From Candidatus Woesearchaeota archaeon (GTDB lineage: Archaea > Nanobdellota > Nanobdellia > Woesearchaeales > ARS49), in contig JACPID010000009.1 in the NCBI GenBank assembly GCA_016188265.1, positions 1 through 45,009 on the forward strand: a stretch of 45,009 nt of DNA. The letters run 5' to 3'. The position numbers and the translations under genes were made by a program. The notes below the pieces were generated by a model. It ran no database searches and was not told where the DNA came from. It was given only the letters and a program-made list of their open reading frames with translations. Position 1 is the stretch's first letter. Each line of letters begins with the position of its first letter. Below, one piece after another: positions 8,201-16,923 of this stretch.

Positions 8201-8810
8201 AGTCTTGCAATTCTGTTATTGTTCTTTTTATTTCATCTTCTGTAGCATCATAAATATCATAGCCCATTTTTTTTCTGACATAGTCGCCTATAAGAACACA
8301 AACTGCTGCACTTGTTCCTCCTGCATTGCGAATAGGCCCTGCAAAATTCAAAATCAAGTATTCTCCTCGATTATCTAATCTTTTTTTAAATTCAATTCCT
8401 ATTAAGCCGTCTAGAGGAGAAGAAACAATTCCACAGGTTGAATAAGCAAAACCTGTTCTAATGCCAACTTCTATTGCTTCTTTTTTATCTTTAAATTTGC
8501 AAAATTTTTCTTCAGCTATCTCAAGTGCAATAACAAAAGCAATTCTCCAGTCCAATGCTCCGTATTGATTTTCAAGTTCAATTATTCTTTTTTTTATATC
8601 ATTATTTTGAATTTGAGGTGCAATCACGCTTATTAAGCCCACAACCCTTTCAGCCATATTTTTCGCAAGGGTTGACTCTACCATATTTTCAGGATCATAA
8701 CACATTTTGCGTGCTTTCTGAGCTAGATCATGTGCATTTTTAATATATTCCTGAATGCCTTCAAAATAGGCTTTAATTGATTGGGATGTTTGTTCTGTCA
8801 TTTTCTGCAA
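5295..8810 (-). CDS. polC: DNA polymerase D large subunit DP2
   Basis: 1171 aa; [30 protein letters not shown], zinc-binding clusters, DP2 N-terminus. No intein seen. Confidence 0.96.
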   Translation of the reverse strand: [1171 protein letters not shown]

Positions 8811-10218
8811 AATTCATTAATGTAACTTTTCTGTTTTGTAAATTTATAATAGGTATTTTGCATGGTTCTGGCTCATGCCCTACTTTTTCTTGAAAATCTG
8901 TTTTTGCCTGCCAACAACTGCTGCTTATAGTTATAACCCCGCGATAATTTCCTATGTTTGCTTTATGAATGTGGCCGCTTAAAAAAAAGTCAGGAACTTT
9001 ATCTATAATAAGAGGGTCTATTTTTGAATCTGGAATATATAATGATGATGCGTGAGTTGGAGCTAAATGCCTTTTTTGAAGTAAATATTTCATAATTAAT
9101 TCAACTCTATCAGAAATGTGTCTTCCGCTATTTCTTATGCTTTCAACATTGTCTCCGTAATAATCATAACTGTATCCGTGATATAATAAAAAAGTAAAGC
9201 CCGGAAATTCTTTTGTTTTATGAATTCTTATATAAGCTGGGTTGGTAACTAAATAAGCGTTATTTAAAGAATTGAGTGATTCAACAAAATTATTGTTTAA
9301 TGGGGGTTGTGGTTCAGAAAGCCTTAATGCATCATGATTTCCAGGACAAATTATTAATTTTTTATCTTTTGGAATTTTGTGTAAATACTCAACAAGTTTT
9401 TCATATTGTTTGTAAATATCAGGAATGTTTAGTTCTTTTTGCTGGTTTGGATAAATTCCTACGCCATCAACAAGATCTCCAACAATAAAAATATATTTTA
9501 CTTTTTGCGCAATATTTTTTTGTTCTTGAGTTCCAATTTCACTATTAATCCATCTGATAAATCTTTCAAATTCTTTTTCTAAAAAATATATAGATCCTAC
9601 GTGTATATCAGAAAGAACAACTGCATAAACTTCATCTGGACATTTTTTAATTTCTTGAATTAGGGGAATGCCTGGAAAAATTATGTTTTGAATAAATATT
9701 ATTTTATCTCCAGTAACTCCTTGAATGCCTATGACTTCATCATTTACTATGCTCTTTGCTTCTTCATATTGAGGATTGTTTTTTGATATTACTGCTTTTA
9801 TTTGGCCTGATCTATCTTCGATAGTTAAAATGATATTTTGGTTTTTTGTAAATTGTTTCTCAAAAACTATTCCGATAATATTTATTTGTTCTTTTTCTGA
9901 CTTTTGTAATATTCTAGAAATTGATGTAATATTTTGTAGTTCTTGATGTTGATGAAGAATTTTTTCTATAGCTTTTAATCTGTTTGTAAAATATGAAATA
10001 AAGTCTTGAACTGTGTATTTTTTAGAAACTCCAATATAGCTTTGAATTATTTCTACATTATTGTTTTCAATTTCATTAAAGTTTTGCTCTTTTTTTTCAG
10101 TTAATTGCTCATTTATTGCTTGCTTTTGTTTTTCAAGTTTTTGAAGTAATTCTTTTGTAACTAAAACCCTTTTTTTAAGTAATTGTTCTACTATTTGTTT
10201 TTTAATTGTTTCATTCAT
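8773..10218 (-). CDS. polB: DNA polymerase D small subunit DP1
   Basis: Calcineurin-like motifs SDIHVGS, GDLVDGVG, PGNHDALR, SGHIHKAN. Start placed at MNETIKK (10218) rather than 10299. Confidence 0.94.
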   Translation of the reverse strand: MNETIKKQIVEQLLKKRVLVTKELLQKLEKQKQAINEQLTEKKEQNFNEIENNNVEIIQSYIGVSKKYTVQDFISYFTNRLKAIEKILHQHQELQNITSISRILQKSEKEQINIIGIVFEKQFTKNQNIILTIEDRSGQIKAVISKNNPQYEEAKSIVNDEVIGIQGVTGDKIIFIQNIIFPGIPLIQEIKKCPDEVYAVVLSDIHVGSIYFLEKEFERFIRWINSEIGTQEQKNIAQKVKYIFIVGDLVDGVGIYPNQQKELNIPDIYKQYEKLVEYLHKIPKDKKLIICPGNHDALRLSEPQPPLNNNFVESLNSLNNAYLVTNPAYIRIHKTKEFPGFTFLLYHGYSYDYYGDNVESIRNSGRHISDRVELIMKYLLQKRHLAPTHASSLYIPDSKIDPLIIDKVPDFFLSGHIHKANIGNYRGVITISSSCWQAKTDFQEKVGHEPEPCKIPIINLQNRKVTLMNFAENDRTNIPIN

Positions 10219-11425
10219 TTTGTATTTGTTCTTCAAGAATTTTTTTAAGTTGGTGTAAAATATGCTTGTGTGGATAATATATTTCTCTTGTGCGTCCATA
10301 CCTTCCTTTTGATATTATGTTTGCATTTATCATTCCTAGAGTATCAAATTCAGCAAGAATATCTGAAATTCTTCTTTGTGTTAAAGGGCGTAATTTATTG
10401 ATTTCACAAATGTTTTGGTAAACATTATATATTTCTCCAGTATAAATTGTTTGTTCTCTGTTTTTTTTCTCAGCTAGTATTAATATAGAAAGAAATATAG
10501 TTTGATATTGTTTAGGCTGTACTTTTATTAAATCAAAAATTCTGTCATTTTCTATTTTTTTTTCTGCTTTATCTAAATCTTCTAAATTTATTTTATTTTT
10601 TTGTTGCCTTTCTGCTAATTCAGCTGCGACACGTAATAATTCTATGGCTTTTCTTGCATCACCGTGGTCTCTGGCTGCGTATGCAGCACACTTAGAAATA
10701 ACTCCTTCTTCTAAAATATTAGGTAAAAATGATTGTTCAGATCTATCTTTAAGAATAGTTTGTAATTGTAATGCATTATAAGGGGGAAAAATAACCTCTT
10801 CTTCTGAGAGAGAACTTTTCACTCTGGGGTCTAAAGAATCAATAAATGAAGTTGAATTTGATATTCCTATTATTGTTAATTGTGTATTTTTTAACTCAGT
10901 GTTTATTCTTGTTAAATTATAAAGAATATCATTTCCTATTTTTTCAATAAGTTGATCAACTTCATCCAAAATAATAACTATTTGTTCTTCTTTATTGTTT
11001 AATGTTTGATAAAATATGTTATATACCTCATCTGTTGGTAAGCCTGTTGCTGGTATGGCTTTTCCTAATTGTCTAGATAATTGTGCAATTAATCTATATT
11101 CTGTATCTGCAATTTTTTTAAGTTTGCAATTACAATAAATAATCTGAATTGGAATTTTATGTTGATTTGCAACTTCTTCTAGTTGAGAAAGAACATATTT
11201 TACACATAATGTTTTTCCAGATCCTGTTTTTCCATAAACAAATATATTTGAAGGTTTTTCTTTTTTTATTAAAGGTGCAAGTATTTGTGCTAAATTATTA
11301 ATTTGTTCTTCTCTATGTGGTATTTTTATAGGAATATAATTTAATTGAAGAATTGACCTATTTTTGAATATGTTGTTTTTTTTTCTATAATTTTCAAAAA
11401 AATTTATCAATTCTTTTTCAGCCAT
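10211..11425 (-). CDS. cdc6: Orc1/Cdc6 origin-binding AAA+ protein
   Basis: YGKTGSGKTLCVKYVL (Walker A), IVIILDEVDQL (Walker B), C-terminal wHTH. Confidence 0.95.
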   Translation of the reverse strand: MAEKELINFFENYRKKNNIFKNRSILQLNYIPIKIPHREEQINNLAQILAPLIKKEKPSNIFVYGKTGSGKTLCVKYVLSQLEEVANQHKIPIQIIYCNCKLKKIADTEYRLIAQLSRQLGKAIPATGLPTDEVYNIFYQTLNNKEEQIVIILDEVDQLIEKIGNDILYNLTRINTELKNTQLTIIGISNSTSFIDSLDPRVKSSLSEEEVIFPPYNALQLQTILKDRSEQSFLPNILEEGVISKCAAYAARDHGDARKAIELLRVAAELAERQQKNKINLEDLDKAEKKIENDRIFDLIKVQPKQYQTIFLSILILAEKKNREQTIYTGEIYNVYQNICEINKLRPLTQRRISDILAEFDTLGMINANIISKGRYGRTREIYYPHKHILHQLKKILEEQIQNE

Positions 11426-11428
11426 ATT

Positions 11429-11673
11429 TCCATAAGAAACTATGGTCTTTTTAAATATTAATATTTTTGAAAATATTCTTTTTTCAATATATGCCTCACC
11501 CCTTTATTTCTCATGGAGTTTATTATAATTAAAAATAACTAAAATATATATTTTATATATAAAAAATAAATAAAAATATAATATTATTTTTTAAAAAAAT
11601 AAAATATAAAAAATATTTTAAAAAATAATTATTTTTTTAAATTAATTTATTTTTCCATAAGAAAATAAGGTCT
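11429..11673. other. Probable replication origin: three ORB-like 20-mers and an AT-only unwinding element
   Basis: tccataagaaactatggtct (11429-11448,+), tccatgagaaataaaggggt (11517-11498,-), tccataagaaaataaggtct (11654-11673,+). 11521-11654 has a single G/C. Directly upstream of cdc6. Confidence 0.65.
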
Positions 11674-11691
11674 CACTAGAAAATACTCTTA

Positions 11692-11822
11692 ATTTACTTA
11701 TAAAATGCATGCAAAAGTCTAGTTAAACTAAAGTTTTGCGTTTTTTTATTGATCTAGGCAAAACTTTAGAACCTATACTTTTGTCTATTTACTTATAAAA
11801 TGCATGCAAAAGTCTAGTTAAA
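11692..11822. repeat. 36-bp direct repeat (2 copies, 11692-11727 and 11787-11822) flanking a 12-bp inverted repeat
   Basis: atttacttataaaatgcatgcaaaagtctagttaaa is identical in both copies; ctaaagttttgc (11728-11739)/gcaaaactttag (11758-11769). Confidence 0.85.
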
Positions 11823-11902
11823 GAAATATTTAAATAGTGGTAGTACTTTCCAATAGTAACAAATTAAGTTTTAAATTAATTGAAGGGGTTTTGAGAGGTT
11901 AT

Positions 11903-12700
11903 ATGATATTTCAAAATGAATTTTTAAATAAACTTAAAGATTTTGGCTTAAATACCTATGAAGCAAAATTATGGACTGCTTTATTATCTAGAGGTGTTGC
12001 AACTGCTGGTGAATTAAGTGATATTGCTAATGTTCCTCGTTCTAGAAGTTATGATGTTTTAGAAAGTCTTGAAAGAAAAGGTTTTGTTGTTTTAAAACTT
12101 GGAAAACCAATAAAATATGTAGCTATTTCACCTGAAGAAGTTGTTGATAGAGTTAAAAAAAATATTCAAGAAGAAGCATTAAGTCAAGCAAAAGTTATTG
12201 AAAATATTAAAGGAAGTGATTTAATTTCAGAATTATCTTTACTTCATTCAAATGGGATAAAACAAATTGATCCATTTGAAATAACTAGTGCAATTCGAGG
12301 TAGAAAAAATCTTCAAGCACACTTAAATTTTATTATAAAAAATGCAAAAAAAGAAGTTCTTTTACTAACAACAGACTTAAGTGTAATTCAAGATCTTAAA
12401 GCTTTAAAATCAAGTTTATTTAAGGTAAATTCAAAAGGAGTTTCTATTAAACTTTTAGCACCAATTTCAAAAAATAATTTAAAATTAGCTAAAGATACAG
12501 CTCCTTTTATAGAAATAAAGCAAGCTCCTTCTGAAGTTTCAACAAGATTTTGCATTGTTGATAAAGAACACATTTCATTTATGGTTCCAGATGATTCAGA
12601 AGTTCACCCTTCTTATGATTTTGGAATATGGGTAAACTCGCCTAGTTTTATTAAAAATTTTTACAGTTTTTTTGATTATCATTGGAAAAAAAGTAAATAA
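11903..12700 (+). CDS. TrmB-like wHTH transcriptional regulator
   Basis: ELSDIANVPRSRSYDVLESLERKGFVVLKLGKP, then a TrmB-type C-terminal domain. ATG at 11903 follows gagaggt. Confidence 0.85.
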   Translation: MIFQNEFLNKLKDFGLNTYEAKLWTALLSRGVATAGELSDIANVPRSRSYDVLESLERKGFVVLKLGKPIKYVAISPEEVVDRVKKNIQEEALSQAKVIENIKGSDLISELSLLHSNGIKQIDPFEITSAIRGRKNLQAHLNFIIKNAKKEVLLLTTDLSVIQDLKALKSSLFKVNSKGVSIKLLAPISKNNLKLAKDTAPFIEIKQAPSEVSTRFCIVDKEHISFMVPDDSEVHPSYDFGIWVNSPSFIKNFYSFFDYHWKKSK

Positions 12701-12823
12701 AAATCTAACACAACTATAGCAAGTTATTATAGCATTATATTAAGATTTACCTACGTAGAGACGGTTTTAATAAAAACATTTTTATACAATGAATACTATT
12801 TTTTTGTAAATGAGGTGATTTTT

Positions 12824-13042
12824 ATGCCAGTTGAAGTATTAACACAATCAGATGTGTATGTTTTAAGAGTAACTCTTGCAGTTATAATAGGTACTCTTGC
12901 AGCAATAGTTTATTGTTTAAGAGTTCTTGTTTTAATGGAAAGAAGGCTTGAAAGAATTGAGGCGCATGCTGATAAAATAGCACATAAAATTTTGAAAGGT
13001 GAAAAGAGAATAGAAAGTTCCATTAAAAAAACTAAAAAGTAG
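12824..13042 (+). CDS. Small single-TM protein of unknown function
   Basis: SD-like gaggtga before ATG at 12824; one TM helix and a basic tail. Confidence 0.6.
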   Translation: MPVEVLTQSDVYVLRVTLAVIIGTLAAIVYCLRVLVLMERRLERIEAHADKIAHKILKGEKRIESSIKKTKK

Positions 13043-13562
13043 CTATTTTACAGGAGCTTAAGCGAGATATTTCTTTTTCTATAAATTTTATTTTTGAAGC
13101 ATTATCTTCTAGTTGTAAAAGACACCCGCATTCAGGGCATTTGTAATTATAACTAATACTTTGTTCAAAATCAAGGCGTAAACAACCTTCAGGACAAGCA
13201 TAAAATTGAGAGGATTTTTCACGATTTAATCGTTCATTAAGTTTTTCGAGTTTTTTATTATAAATGTTTTTATGTGTATGAATTATGTTTTTTTGATTAA
13301 ATGTCCAGTAATAAATATACCATCCTTTTGTTTTATCTTTTTTTCTAATAAACATAACAAGATTAGCTTCATATAACTTATATAACATATTTCTAACAGT
13401 ATTAATCTCTTTTTTCAGTTCTTGAGCAAGCTTAAATTCAGAGACATTTTTTCTTTTTCCTAAAGTTTTAACTAAAGAAACTACGTCTAATCCAGCAACT
13501 TCAGTTACAACATCCTCTATAAGCTTAGGTGATAACCTCATATATCTCCAACGACTCTCCAA
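13032..13562 (-). CDS. tfe: Transcription factor E (TFE-alpha)
   Basis: N-terminal wHTH (SEFKLAQELKKEINTVRNMLYKLYEANLV) plus zinc ribbon CPEGC...CPECG. Confidence 0.88.
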   Translation of the reverse strand: MESRWRYMRLSPKLIEDVVTEVAGLDVVSLVKTLGKRKNVSEFKLAQELKKEINTVRNMLYKLYEANLVMFIRKKDKTKGWYIYYWTFNQKNIIHTHKNIYNKKLEKLNERLNREKSSQFYACPEGCLRLDFEQSISYNYKCPECGCLLQLEDNASKIKFIEKEISRLSSCKIATF

Positions 13563-13629
13563 ATTTTAAGAACAAGAGTTTTATAAAGATTAAATAGTAT
13601 TTAAATTTTTCGCTCTCCAGTAGTAATAA

Positions 13630-14016
13630 TTAAATTAAAAGCTGTTGAAATGTTTTGCCTTTTATTTCTATTTCTTTTTTACTAATACATAAACTTTTTG
13701 AGTTAATATTAAGATAATTTGGTTGAATAAATAACCAGTCTTGCCGTGAAAATTTAATAGCTAGCCATGGTTCTACGTGAATTTTTTCTGATAAAAAAAA
13801 TAAATCATCAATTTCTTTTTGGCTAAAATATTGTATTTCACTATTTGTTGTTTTACATTCAATAATTATTTTACGTAAACCTTTTCCAGCAACAATATCA
13901 GGTGATGGGTATTTTATACTTCCACTGCCAGCTATTCTCCATGCTGTCCAATTGTTTTGCCAAAAAAGGTGAACTAATTCTCGTTCACCATTCACTCCTT
14001 TTATTTTTTGCTTCAT
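13630..14016 (-). CDS. hjc: Holliday junction resolvase Hjc
   Basis: GVNGERELVHLFW, AGSGSIKYPSPDIVAGKG, IIIECKTT. Confidence 0.92.
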   Translation of the reverse strand: MKQKIKGVNGERELVHLFWQNNWTAWRIAGSGSIKYPSPDIVAGKGLRKIIIECKTTNSEIQYFSQKEIDDLFFLSEKIHVEPWLAIKFSRQDWLFIQPNYLNINSKSLCISKKEIEIKGKTFQQLLI

Positions 14017-14030
14017 GTTTTTACTGTTCT

Positions 14031-14104
14031 AACTTAACTTTGCCACCTGCGAAGTAAAATAACTTAAACTACTTCTATACCTATTCAAGTGGCAAAGTTA
14101 AGTT
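14031..14104. repeat. Nested inverted repeats between divergent hjc and histone genes
   Basis: aacttaactttgccac (14031-14046)/gtggcaaagttaagtt (14089-14104), 16 bp perfect; inner gaagta (14051-14056)/tacttc (14070-14075). Confidence 0.75.
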
Positions 14105-14146
14105 CTTAGTATAATTTTATATATTTTACTTAATTTATTATATTTT

Positions 14147-14356
14147 ATGTCTTCAAATCGTTTAATTCCTTTAGCAGCTCTTGAGCAGCTTTTAAAACAA
14201 GCAGGTTGTGAAAGAGTAAGTGAAGGAGCAAAAAGAGCATTAAAATTAGTTCTTGAAGAAAAAGCAATGATTATTGGTAAAAAAGCATGGGAATTAGCAG
14301 TTCATGCTGGAAGAAGAACTGTTAAAGAAGAAGATGTATATCTTGCTAATAAATAA
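14147..14356 (+). CDS. Archaeal histone
   Basis: LIPLAALEQLLKQAGCERVSEGAKRALKLVLEEKAMIIGKKAWELAVHAGRRTVKEEDVYLA histone fold. Confidence 0.95.
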   Translation: MSSNRLIPLAALEQLLKQAGCERVSEGAKRALKLVLEEKAMIIGKKAWELAVHAGRRTVKEEDVYLANK

Positions 14357-15247
14357 TTAAATATTAATTTTCATTCCATCATATGCACAAATTATATTAT
14401 CAAAATAATTTCTTGCTTCTTCTTCAATTTCTTGGGTATTTTTGTATCTTGCGCTAAAATGTGTAAGAATAAGTTTTTTTACATCACTTTTGCTTGCAAT
14501 AAGGGCAGATTGTTGTGCAGTTAAATGTTTATATTTTTCAGCTTTATCTTTTAATTTTGATGTATAACTTGATTCAATTACAAGAATATCTGCATTTTCT
14601 GCCAGTTTATAACAATTATTTGTAATTACTGTATCTGTAATAAATGTTATTTTTTTTCCTTTTACAATTGTAGTTACTTCTTCTGGTTTTATTACTTTAT
14701 CTTTCCAAATTAAAGTTTTGCCTTCCTGAAGTTTTCTAATATGAGGCCCTTCTTCAACTCCTATTTTTTTTAATTTTTCCATATTTATTTTTCTTTTATC
14801 TTTTTCTATAAAAGAATAGCCATTACAGGCAATTTTGTGTTTTAAAGGCAGTGATTCTATTGTAAAATCTTTATCTTCACAAATAATTCCTGAATCAACT
14901 TCAACAAATTTTGTTTTTATGCGAAAGTCAAATACAATTCCTTTACACATATCTTCAAAATATTTTTTTGTTCCTTTTGGAGCATAAATTTCAAGAGTTT
15001 TTTCATAATCTAATGATCCTAAACTTTGAATAATTCCTAATAGCCCTAAAATATGGTCTCCATGCCAGTGGCTTACTAGTATTTTTGTTAATTTTGAAAG
15101 AGGAATGCCGTATAATTTCATTTGTCTTTGAGTTCCTTCTCCACAATCAATAAGAATTCCATCTCTTTTATATAACATTAATGTAGCTACTTGATTTCTT
15201 TCTTTTGTAGGTACCATACAGCTTGTTCCTAAAAATATTATGTTCAT
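14357..15247 (-). CDS. rnz: Ribonuclease Z
   Basis: FLGTSCMVPTKERN, DCGEGTQRQMK, HWHGDHILG, ITDT, LTHFSARY. Confidence 0.95.
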   Translation of the reverse strand: MNIIFLGTSCMVPTKERNQVATLMLYKRDGILIDCGEGTQRQMKLYGIPLSKLTKILVSHWHGDHILGLLGIIQSLGSLDYEKTLEIYAPKGTKKYFEDMCKGIVFDFRIKTKFVEVDSGIICEDKDFTIESLPLKHKIACNGYSFIEKDKRKINMEKLKKIGVEEGPHIRKLQEGKTLIWKDKVIKPEEVTTIVKGKKITFITDTVITNNCYKLAENADILVIESSYTSKLKDKAEKYKHLTAQQSALIASKSDVKKLILTHFSARYKNTQEIEEEARNYFDNIICAYDGMKINI

Positions 15248-15355
15248 AGTATGTTATTAAATAAGAAGTTTTTTAAATGTTCTTCATATTTACAGGATTC
15301 ACGTAAGTGATGTTAAATTAAACTTTAATTGCGTAGATACTGTATTTAAAAGATA

Positions 15356-15892
15356 ATGACGTCAAAAGCAACAGTCACTGCATTGTTTGCTGACGATCAG
15401 GTAATAACTGAAAACAGCAACGAAGCAAGAGAACTTTTTAATCAAAGTAGGTTTGGTTCTTTATTAGAAGATGGCCGTGTTCGTCTTTCTTTTTTAGAAA
15501 CATTTTATTTGATAGAAAAACAAAAAATAAATTTAGTTAATTCTAGGGGAAAAGAAACTCTCAAAGAAGTTTTTTTAAAAAGAGCAAAACGTGTTGAGCC
15601 TAGATTTTGGATAAGGTATTGTATTTTTAAAAATATTCGTGATCGTGGTTATATTATAAAGACAGCTCTTAAATTTGGTGCAGATTTTAGGGTTTATGAT
15701 CGTGGTGTAAAGCCCGGTGAAGATCATGCTAAATGGGTTATTTTTCCTGTTAGTGAAGGAGAAACATTTACTTGGCACGAGTTTGCAGCAAAAAACAGAG
15801 TTGCTCATAGTACCAAAAAAAAGCTCCTTATTGGCGTAGTTGATGATGAAAGTGATGTTAGTTACTGGGAATGCCGATGGCTTAGGCCATAA
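15356..15892 (+). CDS. endA: tRNA-splicing endonuclease
   Basis: RDRGYIIKTALKFGADFRVYDRG...HAKWVIFPV catalytic Tyr/His/Lys region. Confidence 0.92.
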   Translation: MTSKATVTALFADDQVITENSNEARELFNQSRFGSLLEDGRVRLSFLETFYLIEKQKINLVNSRGKETLKEVFLKRAKRVEPRFWIRYCIFKNIRDRGYIIKTALKFGADFRVYDRGVKPGEDHAKWVIFPVSEGETFTWHEFAAKNRVAHSTKKKLLIGVVDDESDVSYWECRWLRP

Positions 15893-15945
15893 AAAACTAA
15901 ACTATACCACTAACTATTTATATCAGATTTCTTTTTTTATTTTCC

Positions 15946-16923
15946 ATGAGCTATGAGAATCAAATTCTTACTTTAGTTAAAAAAAGCCCTGTACAGCCAG
16001 TACAAGTTGCAAAAGCGCTTAATACAAATAGTTTAATGGCATCTGCAATTCTTTCTGAATTATCAAGTAAAGGAAAATTAAAAGTATCTTATTTAAAAGT
16101 AGGAAGTTCTCCTTTATATTATGATCCTGAAAATCCTTCTCAACTACAAAATTTTGTTTATGCATTAAATGAAAAAGAAAAAAGAGCTTATGAGGTAATA
16201 CTACAAAAAAAAGTAATTCCTGATGATTCTCTTGATCCTCTTATGAAAGTTTGTATGAGGCAGTTAAAAGATTTTGCTCAACCTATTGAGGTTATTTTTC
16301 AAGGAAATGTAGTTTTATTTTGGAAATGGTATTTACTTAAAGATGAAGATGTAGAATCATATGCTCGGCCTTATTTTTCAAATAAAATTGAGCAAAATTC
16401 AATCTTACAGCTTGACAAATCTCTAACTAAAACACTTGATGAAACTAAAAAAGAAGAATCAATAAAAGAATCTCAAAATAAAACAAATATTTCTCTAGAA
16501 GAGCAAAAAAGTATTGAAGAAAAAAGTCTTGATTCTGTAAATAAGATAGAGGAGAATCAAGCATATAAAAAAACCATAACTAAAAAATTAGTGAAGAAAA
16601 AAAATAATTCAATAAAAGATCTTTTTTTTAAAAAAATCAATTATTATTTTTCTCAAAAACAAATAGTGATACTTAATAGCATTTCTTCAAAAAGAAATAA
16701 AGAATATGAGTTTATACTTCAAAAATTTGATGGTTTGAAAGAGAAGCATTGTTATTGTAAAGCAGTTAAGAAAAGAAAGGTTCAAGATATTGATGTAGCT
16801 CTTGCATTTGCAAATAGTAAGATTAAAAACATTTCACTTATTTTTTTATATCAAGGAGAATTAAGTAAATCAGCTAAAGTTATGCTTGAAAAATTGCCTG
16901 AAATTTTAGGTGAAAAATTATAA
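15946..16923 (+). CDS. wHTH-containing protein of unknown function
   Basis: N-terminal wHTH-like region (SPVQPVQVAKALNTNSLMASAILSELSSKGKLKVSYLKVG); long Lys/Glu-rich linker. Confidence 0.6.
   Translation: MSYENQILTLVKKSPVQPVQVAKALNTNSLMASAILSELSSKGKLKVSYLKVGSSPLYYDPENPSQLQNFVYALNEKEKRAYEVILQKKVIPDDSLDPLMKVCMRQLKDFAQPIEVIFQGNVVLFWKWYLLKDEDVESYARPYFSNKIEQNSILQLDKSLTKTLDETKKEESIKESQNKTNISLEEQKSIEEKSLDSVNKIEENQAYKKTITKKLVKKKNNSIKDLFFKKINYYFSQKQIVILNSISSKRNKEYEFILQKFDGLKEKHCYCKAVKKRKVQDIDVALAFANSKIKNISLIFLYQGELSKSAKVMLEKLPEILGEKL

Noticed and set aside
5338-8743. Plus-strand ORFs opposite PolD DP2 (5338..5754, 6841..7065, 8196..8378, 8555..8743)
   Set aside because: Antisense shadows of a conserved gene; low-complexity translations.
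10219-10299. 27-aa N-terminal extension of DP1
   Set aside because: Would overlap the cdc6 coding end by 89 nt. MNETIKK at 10218 gives an 8-nt overlap typical of these operons.
11692-11822. CRISPR array
   Set aside because: Only two repeat units, the spacer contains its own hairpin, and no cas genes are nearby.
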